Assembly (NCBI GenBank): GCA_000151295.1
Contig: GG745337.1
Span: 332,438 to 380,067, forward strand
DNA from: Allomyces macrogynus ATCC 38327
Lineage: Eukaryota > Blastocladiomycota > Blastocladiomycetes > Blastocladiales > Blastocladiaceae
Direction of reading: 5' to 3'
Length of the DNA: 47,630 bases
A program made the translations under genes and the position numbers. The notes beneath the pieces are model-generated. The model did not search any database and was not told the DNA's origin. It saw only the letters and a program-made list of their open reading frames with translations. Below, piece by piece: positions 1-10,889 of this stretch (the first letter of the stretch is position 1; the number at the start of each line of letters is the position of its first letter).

Positions 1-1323
1 CCCGAATGCAGAACGAAATGGACGGGCGCGCGCGGGGGATCGAGTGTGCTTATAGGTGCTGAAGGATGCGCCGCGCCGCCGTCCCTGGTGCCCGATCTGC
101 TCCCGGCACGAAGGTGCGGATCGGAGATGAGCGGCGCCGCCACGCGCCGTGTCGCGCAGGCGCTGCGCATCGGAGGTCAACGTTGCGCCGCACGATGCGG
201 CCCACCACACGCTGCCAGGTGCGGCCGATCCCGTGCGTGTCCTTGGCGTGGCGCGCGTCGTCACATCGTGTCGTGCACGTTACGCGCCTCTGACAGGCGC
301 GCTTGGTGGCAGCGGACGCCTGTCGCCACAAGTTGCTCGGGTCGTCATTCGCCATCACCGCGCAAGCTTGGGGTCGTCCACGACACGGCGCCATCGCCCA
401 GTGGAGGCCTGCTGCCGATCCGACGCGCGCTGCCGATCCGAAGCGCGCTACCCGGGCCGGTGCGTCAGTTGGCGTACGGGACCACGCGGGCGCAGCATTT
501 GCGCAAGCACGCACAGGACAACCGCCTCATCCATCCGAACCGGCACTGCCGGCATCGGCACCCTGAGGCGCTTGCTGCCCTGCGTACAACGGCGCGCGCA
601 CGTTACTGCGCTCGATCACGTCGCGGCGTTTTGGCGACTCGGAATCCGCGCGCGAGGCAGCACAAGATGCCGAAGGCCGGCCTTCTCAGCTTTCGCTAAC
701 CGATTCATACGGCCCCGCACAATCCAATCCTGTCCTTCATGCCCATCCATCCGCAACGCGTTGGTGTTCGCTGCCTCGCAGAGCACGGGGGTCGCCGTCG
801 CCGCCCGTGTAGTCGTCGTTGCGGCCAGCCGCGCGCCAACTCGCGATGCACGACGACGTCGGGCGCGCCATGTTCGGTGGCCCGCGCATCAGCGCACCGC
901 GGTTCCGCCGCGCACGCGCGAGGGGCTCGGGAGGACATCAGAGTGTGGGCTTGGCATGATGAGGGGTTGTGGACGAATAAAGTTTATATTCGGCCGGCCC
1001 CGGCTGGGGTGAGATGCGCCACGTGCGCAGATGGTGGCAGGGCGCGCTCTCGGCAGGGACGGATGCAAACAGGGCCAGCGTAAATTTTGAGTTGACCCGA
1101 ACTGAAGATGCATTGATCAAGCCTGACCGACCCGGCCGGCAGGGACGACAAAGACGCGACGCGCGATCCTGCGCGGTAGTCCCAGCACGCAAGACGTCAC
1201 ACGAACACGACGCGAACGTGCGACGCGCGACATTGCAATGGTGCGTCCACGGCGCGTCATGATATCTCACTGGCCGCAAGACGGCCAACGGCGCGTTGAG
1301 CGCATCGTGCGCGTCACGCTCGC
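1..1323. other. GC-rich stretch without a supportable gene
   Basis: Very GC-rich sequence with overlapping open frames on both strands, none of which reads like a conserved protein. The long frames are arginine- and alanine-rich, as expected when GC-rich noncoding DNA is translated. It lies downstream of the minus-strand pseudouridine synthase and could hold its 3' flank or the end of a gene outside the window. I see no RNA gene or repeat here. Confidence 0.5.
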
Positions 1324-2571
1324 TCATCCGCCGAGCCCGTGCGACTCCAGCTCGCATGGCGCGACGCGCCGCGACACGCCGCGGCACGCTCCCTCTACTG
1401 GGCGAGCGTGCGTCCGGGACCGCACGTCACGTCCGCGTACTTCACGCTCCTCCCTGCGCCACACCATCGCCAACCCATCCGCGATCCTCGCTGCGCGACA
1501 CTTCTCCACCCACCCTCTCGGCACCGGCGCGCTGACCTGCACCCAGTCCACTTCCATCTTCGCCAGATGCAACATCATCTCCTCGCCATGCCGGCTATAC
1601 ACTCTGTCCCCCAAAATCGGCGCAACGAGAATGCCCGCGGCGATTGCGCGCAGCTGGTGCTTGCGTCCCGTGACGGGCATGAACGCGACAAGTGCGGCGA
1701 TCGGGGAGCGCGCGAGGACGCGGTAGCTCGTGGTGGCGGGGCCGAGATCGCGGTCGGTTGGGTCGAGTGGGGTGGAGATGGGGAGGAGGAGGGTACACTC
1801 GCCGTGAGGGCGGAAGGGGCGGCGGATGGCGCGATGGGTGAGGGTCATGGCGATGGTGGGTGAGGGGCGGAGGGAGATGATGGGGAGGGGCGAGGTGTCG
1901 AGGACGGCGAGGTACCACATCGTGGTGGGGTGAGAACCATGAATCGCGTCCGGATCAAAAAAAACACTCCGCGCGCACCTCTTTGTCGACGGTCCGGTCG
2001 CGAAACGCCCCTGCGAGCGTCTGCGTCGCAGCGAGTGACTTGCCCAAGATCACCAGGCCCGTCGTGCCCTACACGCGTGCCGTATCAGCGTTCGGTTCGA
2101 CGATACGCAACAAATCTGCCACGACGACGCACCTTGTCAAACCGATGCACCAACCGCAGCGTCCCCGCGGCCCCCACCGCCCGCCCGCGCAATCGCCGGC
2201 AGCATCCCCGCGACCGACCGCGACCCGCCCTGCACCGCCACCCCGCCGGGCTTATTGATCACGACCGTCCGGTCGTCGTCGTGCAAGATCCAGGACTTGA
2301 CGCGCACAACCACCGCGTCGTCGACCGCCACTTCGTCGAGCACCAGATCGGCTACGTCGACTGTCGCGTCCAGGACCATGACGTCGCCGCCGGCCAACCG
2401 CAGGCCGTGGTCGGTGACGCGCGCCGCGGATTGCACGTCGGTCGCAACGACGTAGATGAGGCGGTTGTTGAGCAGGGCGTGCAGTTTGGCCGACGGGATG
2501 GCGTGGTGCTGCGTGAGGAAGCAGCGCACGGATGCGCCGGTGAGCGAGGTGGGGACGACGACGCGGGTCAT
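1324..2571 (-). CDS. RluA-family RNA pseudouridine synthase (one intron, apparent frameshift)
   Basis: Isomerises uridine to pseudouridine in rRNA or tRNA; eukaryotic members of this type are often mitochondrial or cytoplasmic. Exon 1 (2571-2133) has a small N-terminal S4-like region and the family signature VINKPGGVAVQGG, and ends at HRFDK, which holds the catalytic aspartate of the HRLD motif. A GT-AG intron (2132-2069) then joins in phase to GTTGLVILGKS, the expected continuation. The C-terminal part contains GRKHQLR and PILGDRVYS, the usual RluA motifs. Between the two parts, a run of eight A on the plus strand (1957-1964) breaks the frame; changing the run by one base would reopen it. 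This is either a consensus error or a real lesion. The start at 2571 is the first ATG in frame; an upstream exon is possible. The gene is divergent from the PHO88-like gene. Confidence 0.82.
1957..1964 (-). other. homopolymer frameshift site in the pseudouridine synthase
   Basis: Eight A on the plus strand (T on the coding strand). Family motifs continue in a different frame on each side, and no acceptor AG is found nearby to rescue it by splicing. The coding strand reads open through the junction if one T is absent. Confidence 0.65.
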
Positions 2572-3423
2572 GGCGGGGGAGATGAGCAGTTTAGCGCGCT
2601 TGGATGCCGAGACGGGGGTCGAGGTTGGGTTCGTGAGCGAGTCGAGCGAAACTGGTGGTGGTGCGGTTTTGGATGGTCGGGATGCATCGGTGTCGGGTGG
2701 AGAAGCGAGAGCCGAGTAGGATCGTACGGATGTCGTGGCAATCGCGGTCGATGGGACGACCGGGATGGTGATCGTTACGAAGGTGCCGCTGCGGGATCGC
2801 GATCGTCAGCATGGTGACAGTGGTGGGACCGTGCAGACAATGCGGCGGTGCTGGCGACTCCTAGAGCTCTACCGCTCTCCTTGCTGGAAATCGTCGGTAG
2901 TCTCGACAGCGAAATGAGTGTAGGTGCATCATGCAGCACTGGCAGCGGTGTCGGGCAAGTCTTGCAAGAAGCGTGCGGTTCGGTCCACGCGCGCACACAA
3001 ACCGCGGGACGGTCATGGTTCAGCCGCTGCAATCGTTGCTGCGCGGACAAATGGACAATGACCCGCCGCTCGTGCTCAGTTGATCGCCGGACTGGAGCGA
3101 AGAAGGTGGTGCCAAACGTCTCGCACGCCTCAGCGTGTCTTTCACGTGCATGGGCGATTGACGTGGCCACGCGCCGCCGCCACGTCCGTTCTTTGTGTTT
3201 CGAGTTCGTTTCGCCTTGTTTCGCCTTGTGCCTCTGCTCTGCCGACGTGTCGCTTGTTTCATTTTGGTTCGCCACGACGCCGACAGCATCATCTTCTCGG
3301 TGTTCGGTGTGCTCCAGCAGCTTCTTCTCTCGCGAACAACAGCGACGCAACGACCCGAGACCGACGACGACAAGAGCGACTGGCCGTGCAAGGACGAACG
3401 AACCAACCAACCAACCAACCACC
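2572..3423. promoter_or_regulatory. shared upstream region of two divergent genes
   Basis: The gap between the minus-strand pseudouridine synthase and the plus-strand PHO88-like gene. It should hold both promoters. Just before the PHO88 start is a run of CAAC/AACC repeats (about 3400-3422), probably the 5' UTR. No clear TATA box or conserved ORF is visible. Confidence 0.4.
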
Positions 3424-4524
3424 ATGTCGAGCAATCCAGCAACCAAAGTCGTATGTCGACCCCAACTTGCTTCCGCGCACGTCGCAGGCGCCGTGCCTGC
3501 ACTGCTTTGCTCGCCGACGGGCCACGCTTGTATGGGAAGCAAGGGTGGCACTGTCGGCAAGTCAGCGCTGACGGCAGGCCTGTGACGACTAGAGCGAACT
3601 CGATACTGACCACGACCCCCACGACGTTGCCGTGCTCCGATAGTTGATCAATGTCGTGCTCATGCTGGGTCTCGTCCAGTTGGTGTGTTTCCCCGCCCTT
3701 TCACGCCGACGTTGTCCGAGTCCTGCTGGCGCTAACGCGTGCCGTTTTCCCAAACATAGTCGCAGCGCCTCGGGATCGGCGAGAAGGAGGAGCTCGTGCC
3801 GTACGCCGTCGACCTGCGCCGGCCATACGCGTATCTTGCCCGCGCAATCTGACCCGACGCGTTGACGTGCATAGTCTCGTGCGGCTCGCCTTCACGCTGA
3901 CCGCAGCGATCACGACCATCACCATGCTGCTCATCAAGTCGCGCATCAAGTCGCGCGCTGACGGGACCCCGTTGCGGTTCACGCCGCTCGCTCCGCCCGG
4001 GTCCGTTCTCCCCCCCCCCCCCCCCCCTTGCCGATACGTGCCGCTCGTTGATGCGCTGACTCGGAGATCCCCTCCCCTTCTTGCCAGTGTGCGCCCCGTG
4101 ACCGCGACCGTCTACCACTACGATCTGATGCAGCACGAGGCCATGTTCAAGCAGCACATGATGTCGATGGGGTTGATGGGCGCCGTCCACGCGTGGGGCG
4201 GGTTTGTACAGCCCTTGTTCCTGCAAGTGTTTTTGCCGTGGAAGCTGCTTTGGGAACATAACTTGTTCCAGATTTACATTCGCGGCAAGGAGGCGACGGG
4301 CGAGCTGGCGCGGCCGTGGCCGATGCCGTCGATGTTTGGGTACGTGGTCGTTTTGGGGTGGTGAAGGGAGGGCGAGGAGACTGATGAATATGGGTGCGTG
4401 TAGGACGGGCAGCCCGGACCCGGCGGCAGAGAAGCCGGAGCAGCCGGCCAAGGAGAAGGACGCGGATGCGGACGCGAGTGGAGAGGGGGCGGAGGCAGAG
4501 GAGGAGAGCAAGAAGGAGCAGTAG
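3424..4524 (+). CDS. PHO88/SND3-like ER membrane protein, six exons
   Basis: Homologue of yeast Pho88/Snd3, an ER membrane protein of the SRP-independent (SND) targeting route, first described in phosphate transport. Exons inferred from in-phase joins: 3424-3450, 3644-3682, 3760-3830, 3875-4000, 4088-4339 and 4404-4524. Exon 1 gives MSSNPATKV and exon 2 LINVVLMLGLVQL, the typical N-terminal helix. Exon 4 supplies a second hydrophobic helix (LVRLAFTLTAAITTI). Exon 5 carries the family core (WGGFVQPLFLQVFLPWKLL, then IRGKEATGELARP). The last exon is an acidic, lysine-rich tail ending SKKEQ. Donors look like GTATGT, GTGTGT, GTATCT, GTCCGT and GTACGT, each with an AG acceptor. The intron at 4001-4087 contains an 18-20 base C run. 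The whole reads as one intact protein. Confidence 0.83.
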
Positions 4525-4689
4525 GTGGTCGTGGAGAGCGTGTGATTGATATTTCCAGAACGATAGACCGCTGGCAATTTCCGTGGCCATTTGTTGTTGA
4601 CGTGTCGGTCAGACAAACGCATCGAATCATGGCGCCAACCGCACTGGTATTTCCAACATGCCATGATCGAAGGGAAACAAAAGCAATAC

Positions 4690-5637
4690 TCAAAACGCTG
4701 TGATCAACGCAAACATGGCGTACAGCAGCCCGACGGGGTACGCGACGAGCGCGTGCTGCTCGTTCATGCGCAGCACGGTCACGAACATGGACGAGCTCGA
4801 ATACGTGCACCACCCGATCGTCGCCCATGTCAAAATGGGGCCGATCCACCCGCTAAACAGCATTCGGTCAGTTATCGGGCACGCTGCGAGTGCAAAGCAT
4901 GGGCGCATCGGTCGAACATACCCGAGTCCGAGCACGACCGAGACCATCGAGAGCAAGACGAGCGGCAGCAGGCAGTACCCTAGGACCGAGGCGGTGGTGC
5001 CGACATCGATGCCGTTGTCGGACATGAGGTTGAGAATCGCGTACATGGCCGCGCACCCGAGCGCGGCCATTCCGTAGATGTAGCTGAAGTGCGCCTTGCC
5101 CGACTATCCGAGCAGCGCGCGTCATGGTCAGCTACACATGCGCTGCGTCACGCGATCCAACGGGGAACCGGTAATTACCAGCAGCAGAAACACGCCGAGC
5201 ATCAAGCAAAACAACAACGGCCCCGCCAAATCCGTATCGTCCATGATATGCTGATCAATCGGCTTGAACGGGTTCAGCACGGCGACGGCCTTTGCCCAGA
5301 TATGTCCCGGATTAATGCCCAACTCCTCCATCAACGGCGGTTCTCCGTCGAGCCCGCCTGTCGTAAACGCGGCGCGCCAGTCGACGCGGATCTGCTGTTG
5401 TGGTGCGGCTCCATTCGCGGGCACGTAGGTCGCCTGCGGCATGCTGCCGGCGGGGGCCATGCGGCCAAGGTTGCCGTAGGGCGAGTTTTGCACGGGCACG
5501 GCGGCGCCATAGGGCGACGCGTACTGCGAAGAGTAGAAGTGCAGCTGGTCGCCGTGCGGTTGCGGCGTGGACGGCTGGAAGAGCACGTTGGGCGCCGCGG
5601 CGGAGAGCGGGCGCGAGGCGGGTCGTGGTACTGCCAT
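4690..5637 (-). CDS. Yip1/YIPF5-family ER-Golgi membrane protein, two exons
   Basis: YIP1-family proteins bind Rab GTPases and act in COPII vesicle formation and ER-Golgi traffic. Exon 1 (5637-5179) has a proline/alanine-rich cytosolic N-terminus and the family signature PPLMEELGIN, then IWAKAVAVLNPF and IMDDTDLAGPLLFCLMLG, the start of the first membrane segment. A GT-AG intron (5178-5104) joins in phase to SGKAHFSYIYG, and exon 2 (5103-4690) completes five hydrophobic segments. The length (about 290 aa) fits the family. The start at 5637 is chosen because upstream sequence in the same frame has no family similarity. The gene is convergent with the PHO88-like gene, with about 165 bases between stops. 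Confidence 0.9.
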
Positions 5638-6332
5638 GGCGTCGTGTCGCTGGTGGTGTCGTTGCTGAGGTCGTGGTGGTTGCCGATGCTGCAGCGGCGT
5701 GAAGTCGTCGAGGAGTTGGTCGAGGTGAACGTGGCCCACGAACAAAATGAAGGGCGCCGCCAGAGCAAAACGCGCGCTCCACCGCACCACGTGTCAATTT
5801 GGGTCTTGGCCGATGTCTGTGGCATTTCTTTGACAGGTTCGATATCCCGCTCAGAAACCGCCTGCAAAACCATGATTCTCGTCCAGCCAGCGTGAAATCC
5901 GGCCTCCCACGCCCGAAATCCCATGGCGTCAGCTGGCTCACAAATGCCAGCATTCGATGGCGACTTTCCCGACGTGCATGGCGACATGGCGGCCAGGGTT
6001 GGCGGGAAAACCTGGTGTCTCACAGCAGGTGCTTTGCCTCACGCGACCGCCCGGTGCGGCTTGTGCTCCGGCCGCCGGGAGCTGGTGCGAGATGGCCGCT
6101 GTCCATCGTCTCGCCCGAGTCGCCACGATTCTGGACCCACCTCGCCGCATGCTGTTATCGCTACGGCGACGGTGCCTTGCAAGCGCGACGACGACAATGA
6201 CGGCAGCCATCTCCACCCGCGCGCACGCGATATAAACTGCGCCGGGCCCCCGCACCATCGACGAACTCGACAATCCGCGCGCGCTCCTTGCATCCAGCAG
6301 CAGCCCGTCCCATATTCGAATCCGCGACCAAC
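5638..6332. promoter_or_regulatory. shared upstream region of Yip1-like and MMADHC-like genes
   Basis: Divergent intergenic region. A TATA-like GATATAAAC occurs at about 6229-6237, roughly 100 bases before the MMADHC-like start, and fits a core promoter. Nothing else is recognisable; the open frames here are shadows. Confidence 0.45.
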
Positions 6333-7104
6333 ATGGCCCCGCCCTCTGCTCTCGTCGCGGCGCCCGCGCCCGCAACCTCCACCACCAGTTGCCCGGTCCT
6401 GCGCCCGACCGCGGGCCCGACCTCCGTGTCCCGCCCATCGCGCAACCGCCAAGTGCTTCCACCGACTCCCGTCGCGTACGCCGACCACGACGGCACGACG
6501 ATCCCGCTCGAAGTCTCGGTGCACGCCGTGGGCCGGCGGTTCGCGCGCGAGCTTGTCGGCGTGTTCCCGGACATGCCCGCGTACACGGAATCGCTGCACG
6601 ATGACTCTGAGCCGACATTGCTCGTGATCCCGGTCGTCCAGCCGACAGCGCACGACTTGGTCGAGTTCGGTCGCGACGTCGACGCCGAGCGCGACGTGAT
6701 GCTTGAGCGGTTTGTGGGGTTCGCGCACGGGTTGGCGGAGAGGATTGAGGAGGGAGGGTGGTGGGCGGATATGACGGATCCGGCGTCGGGGTACCCGGTA
6801 CACCAATTTTTGAGCTTCTATGCGATGGGAGGACAAGAATACTGACGATGGGATATGCGCTATTGCGTAGATTCGTACGCGCCCAGGCCCGAGGCTCTAC
6901 CCGGACGTGCCTGGCATCCAGACGCTCTTGCGGTACGACGCGATGAACGTCGGGTGCTGCTCGGTGCTGTTGCACCCGCGCTGGGGGTCGCACATGTACC
7001 CGGCCACGTTTTTTGCGGTCGCGCCGGCACGCGTCGTGCTGGATGCGCTCGCCGATCTTGGATTGCAAGTGCCAGGAACAGCGAGTGATAGCGAGTGCGA
7101 TTGA
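6333..7104 (+). CDS. MMADHC-like cobalamin trafficking protein (CblD type), two exons
   Basis: MMADHC (CblD) routes vitamin B12 between mitochondrial methylmalonyl-CoA mutase and cytosolic methionine synthase together with MMACHC. Exon 1 (6333-6797) has a low-complexity leader, then the conserved block DVDAERDVMLERFVGFA followed by GGWWADMTDPASGYP, matching the ERE-LLSRF and GYWADFIDPSSG region of animal CblD. The GT-AG intron (6798-6870) is in phase 0. Exon 2 (6871-7104) gives YPDVPGIQTLLRYDAMNVG, then CCSVLLHPRWGSHM, matching the LGCCKVIRHSLWGTHV region. The start at 6333 is preferred; an in-frame ATG at 6288 would add 15 residues. Presence of this gene argues for a B12-using lineage, which among fungi points to early-diverging groups (family knowledge plus inference). 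Confidence 0.82.
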
Positions 7105-10100
7105 GATGGGCGAAACAGTTCAGAAGTAATCCATTTCTAATTTTTGCGCTCAACTTTGTTGAAACAATGGGGGATTCAGGGTCAGTGGCTCAAAGCGAGC
7201 ATAGACTGACTTTGTTGGACAAAGCTCGCATGCTGAGCCATGACGATCCGCCACAAGCGATCGCAAATGAATACGGTGGAGAATGGAGAATGGTACCCAA
7301 CGAAGTAGCGAGCTACGATGAATTTTGGCTACCAACTCCGAGCTTGCAATCATTTGCGTCGCATCATGCAGTAAGCAGCATCGTCCTGCCTCACGTCTGT
7401 TTGCTCGAAAACCACCAATTCAGCGCGGGCTTGCTGTAAACGGGCATTGTTGGCATCGATTGGATCGCAAGAGTTAACTAACAGGGCCATTTTGGTCTGG
7501 TTGGTGCATGCAAGAACTGCTGCGACAAATCGAACCGGCTCATGCCAGGGCTGGTTGCAACAATGGACATGGTTGCAACAGGCAAAGGATTCAAACATGG
7601 TCCCAACAAGAAGTGCGAGCCACCAACTTAAGGGGAATCACTCAAGGGGGCGGCGAAGATAAGACTGTTCATTCTTCTCTCTGGGTGAGATAATTAACGC
7701 AAGGCAATAACATGCATGCGCGGCCATCGTGTTGCAATCTTCAGCTGGTTCAGCCCAGCAAACTGCAGTCTTTGTAGATGGACTGATTATTGGGCATGTT
7801 TGAAACGAGAATTGCACAAACATGATTCCGATGTTCTCTTGTGGCTTCTCCCATCGCCATTGCATTTGAACGCGTTGGCGAATTGGCAGCATTGACACAT
7901 AGCTTTGTTGACATGGCAGCGCCGATTTGTGGAGAAATGAATGGTGGTCCGCCATTGTGGCCATCAAAAGACGACCCCAAACTCTTCCTCTCTGGTCATT
8001 GATTTCGACTCGCAGCAAAAACGTGATTCAAAAATTTTCTTAATGCGTTGCGATTTGGTGGATACAACTCGCAAACTCAACAAGTAGAAGATTAGAGGGG
8101 ATTGCCAGAAGCACAGCGCATTTCGCTCCAATGTGAGTAAGTGTGGAATGCACGACCTGATTGCAGAACGGACGAGAACAATCAAGTGCATGTCGGTCAG
8201 TGTGACCATTGTGCTTGCCTGATCGCCCCTCGCTGCATGGTTCCTTGGATGGACCAGGCGCATCGCATGATGCAATCAGAGCAATTCGCATGTGGATCAA
8301 AGGCTTGAGCAGCACTGCGCAAGTTGCTTTGGTTTCCTAGGCGTTCAACGGGATGCTGCTTCCTGATATTCACATGTCCCATTAGTTTCTGTTTGGGTGT
8401 GTTTGGCTGTTGTTGAGCTGCAGAAACAACGTCGTGGTGCTCTCTACCAGGAGCATGTCTTGCTTCACAGCTTCACAATTCTTGTGTGTCACATGCAGCA
8501 CACAATCGTGTTACGTCACACAGCTGATGCTGGCAAACTATGAACGCTGTCGCAGGGCCACCGTCAGACAGCGCCCTCAACGGTCCTGCCGGTGCTTGGC
8601 AGCAGGAGTCAGATCTGGTCAGCGGCGGTTCGCGCGACCAGGACGGATCACTGACTCCCAGCCACTGAGTTGAGGTCGCCGGCTCAAACCTGACTTTGCT
8701 CACACCCGCGGTTCCCTCCCTGGCCCTTTTCCTTTCATTTTCTTACACACCTCATGCTGCGCTTCTGCCTGTGTAAATATGCCACAACCTCAGGCTGCTG
8801 TTTGCGGCCTGTCACGACCGCCTCCAGTCCTCTCTTCATCAGGACTGCTGTCGTCGACGTGCAACGTTGCGCGCCTCCACCTTTCCGTCCTCGTCACCGT
8901 TCTCTGCCGCCTCGCTGCGCCTGGCCGCGACAACGGGAGCCGGCCCCTTCTTCCGCGCGGGTTGATTGCGCCCGCTGAAGCGTGGCGTCGATGAAGCCAG
9001 TGCACCTTGACCTGGTCCCATGCCAGGGCCAGTGTGACGGACCACTGTCCGCAGGCGCACGACGTGGTCGCGCGCGAGTCCAACCAGCGGTCACTGATGC
9101 TGGCTTCCTTCTCCTCCCTCTCTCCCCTTCTCTTTGGGCCGAGCCAATGGCGGCCGCTGTCGTCCACCATGCCATTCTCGTCGTTCCCTTTCACTCTTTC
9201 TCTGTCTCAGCAGCATGGTGGGTGGCAGCTAATGCGCCCCCACGACGCTGTCGCGCGTGTGAAGACTGGCGCGCAGAAACGGGTTTGCGGCCACCACCGT
9301 CGCTGATGTGCGTGCTGCCGAGGGCCCAGGCCTCTCTGCTGTTTGTTGTGGTCCCCTGAGCGACGGTGGGCATGTCACGGGGCGAGTTCAAAAGAGTCGG
9401 TGGCCCGTGGGTGGGTGTCCTTTGTGCACGCCTGCCCTGCCCCGCTGAAAGAGAACTGCCCGCTGACGTGTTTCGTCCCTGTCGCTCAGGTCCGTACTGT
9501 TTTCCCTTTTGTTGTCCACCAGTTGGTTTGCATGTTGTTTGTCTATATCGTCAGCATCAGAGTTGAATACACGGGCGCACGCCTGCCCTGCCCCACTGAA
9601 AGAGAACTGCCTGATGACGTGTTTCGTCCCTGTCGCTCAGAGTTTTGTCACAGCCATCGTCGACGTGCACACTTTGGCCGGGTTTCGAGGACGCGCAACG
9701 AGTGCCGTCCGCCCAGGTCTCACGCGCGAGGCGGCTGTCCCCTCTGACAACAGGTACGTGCGGGCCCCCTTTCTCTTTCTGTTGGCGCGACGTTTGAAGT
9801 ACGACCGCAACGCGCACGCCTTTGCGCGAAGCGAGCAAGACGGACCGCGTCGTTCTGCACAATCAGTGCACCAGGGATCGATTTGTGGGAGGGTCTGACA
9901 GGTGGAGACGCTTTCGCGAGCGATCTGTGGCGTTCCTTTTCGGTTCGCTCCTGCCTCCAGGCTGTTTGTGCACTGCTAGCTTTGCGGCAAAACAGGACAC
10001 CTACGATCACCTGTGCCTCTTGCTGAGCCTGGGCTTCCCCTGCCCTTCTCCTCTGCCTGTTCCGTGTCAGCACCTTGCCCCTGAAGCCATCTGTGTCCCC

Positions 10101-10219
10101 ACAACGCGACCCTCAACCAACGATGCTGACCGATGATGCTGTTGGCAACGACACTCTCAGCCAGCTGCCCTCATCCAAACATTCACGAGTCACGACCAGC
10201 GCTTAAGACTTGCTGCAAG
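7105..10219. other. gene-poor region, lower GC than its neighbours
   Basis: Base composition drops after 7105. Short frames on both strands show no family motif. A tRNA-like string near 8640-8695 was examined and not accepted. From about 8750 to 10130 the sequence is GC-richer again, with a direct repeat at 9427/9580. No gene can be supported. Confidence 0.45.
9427..9641 (+). repeat. direct repeat pair of about 62 bp
   Basis: Two near-identical copies, at about 9427-9490 and 9579-9641, beginning CACGCCTGCCCTGCCCC and ending TTTCGTCCCTGTCGCTCAG, with a few substitutions. The centre-to-centre spacing is about 152 bases, so this could be a two-copy tandem duplication whose spacer has diverged. 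Function unknown. Confidence 0.75.
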
Positions 10220-10522
10220 ATGGCCACTGTCTCTGATCCTCGCTCGCCTGGCACTGCACCACTCAAAGTGCTTCCTGGCGTTGTTATCAACATTCTTCTT
10301 CACCTGCTTGCCAAGGAGGACCGATATGCCCTGCTAGCTCACTCTTGCTTCACCGCTTCTTTTTGCACCTGCTGTGACCATTCAATCTGGACCGCCGACT
10401 CCAGCTGGCGTGATCTTGGTCGCATACTGACAAGACACGTGCCATTCATGGTTCTCGCGTCACGTCTCGCGCCTGGTCCCGCGTCTGAGTCTTTGATCCA
10501 TCGGCGCTCCATTGGGTGCTGA
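10220..10522 (+). CDS. F-box-like N-terminal fragment
   Basis: A 100-residue frame starting MATVSDPRSPGTAPLKVLP, with the hydrophobic pattern of an F-box (LKVLPGVVINILLHLL, then DRYALLAHSCFTAS and a later WRDLG). F-box proteins recruit substrates to SCF ubiquitin ligases, usually through downstream leucine-rich repeats. LRR-like fragments do follow (10950-12930), but in several frames, so this looks like the 5' end of an F-box/LRR gene that is heavily spliced or decayed. The F-box call is from pattern only. Confidence 0.4.
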   Translation: MATVSDPRSPGTAPLKVLPGVVINILLHLLAKEDRYALLAHSCFTASFCTCCDHSIWTADSSWRDLGRILTRHVPFMVLASRLAPGPASESLIHRRSIGC

Positions 10523-10889
10523 CCCTTTCCTATTTTGGTTCACTTTCTTCCTGAACACCTTTCTCTCACCACACCCACCATCACCACGTACCCGAACCAC
10601 CTGGCGCGCCTTGCCTGGCGCTCCGCTTCTCTGTTTCTTGCCACGTCACGGTTTGGCGTGTGCCATCCCCTTGATTGAGTCTTTGCTGCAGCTCACAGCC
10701 ACTCATATTTGCCATGTCCATAACGTTTGGAACAATAACAGTCGAACGAGAAGTTTCCAACCAAAAAGCTTCTGGCCATACCTCTTCACATACAGACGCT
10801 CACTGCTGGTTGTCTTGGGACGTTCACACATGCAAACACATTGCTTGCTATTATTCTTGTCATGGCTACAAACCTCCAGTGCAAACCCG

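Noticed and set aside
8640..8695. tRNA-like string (GGTCGCCGGCTCAAACCTGAC) suggesting a T arm
   Set aside because: The T-arm stem does not pair well and no matching acceptor stem or D arm could be folded around it.
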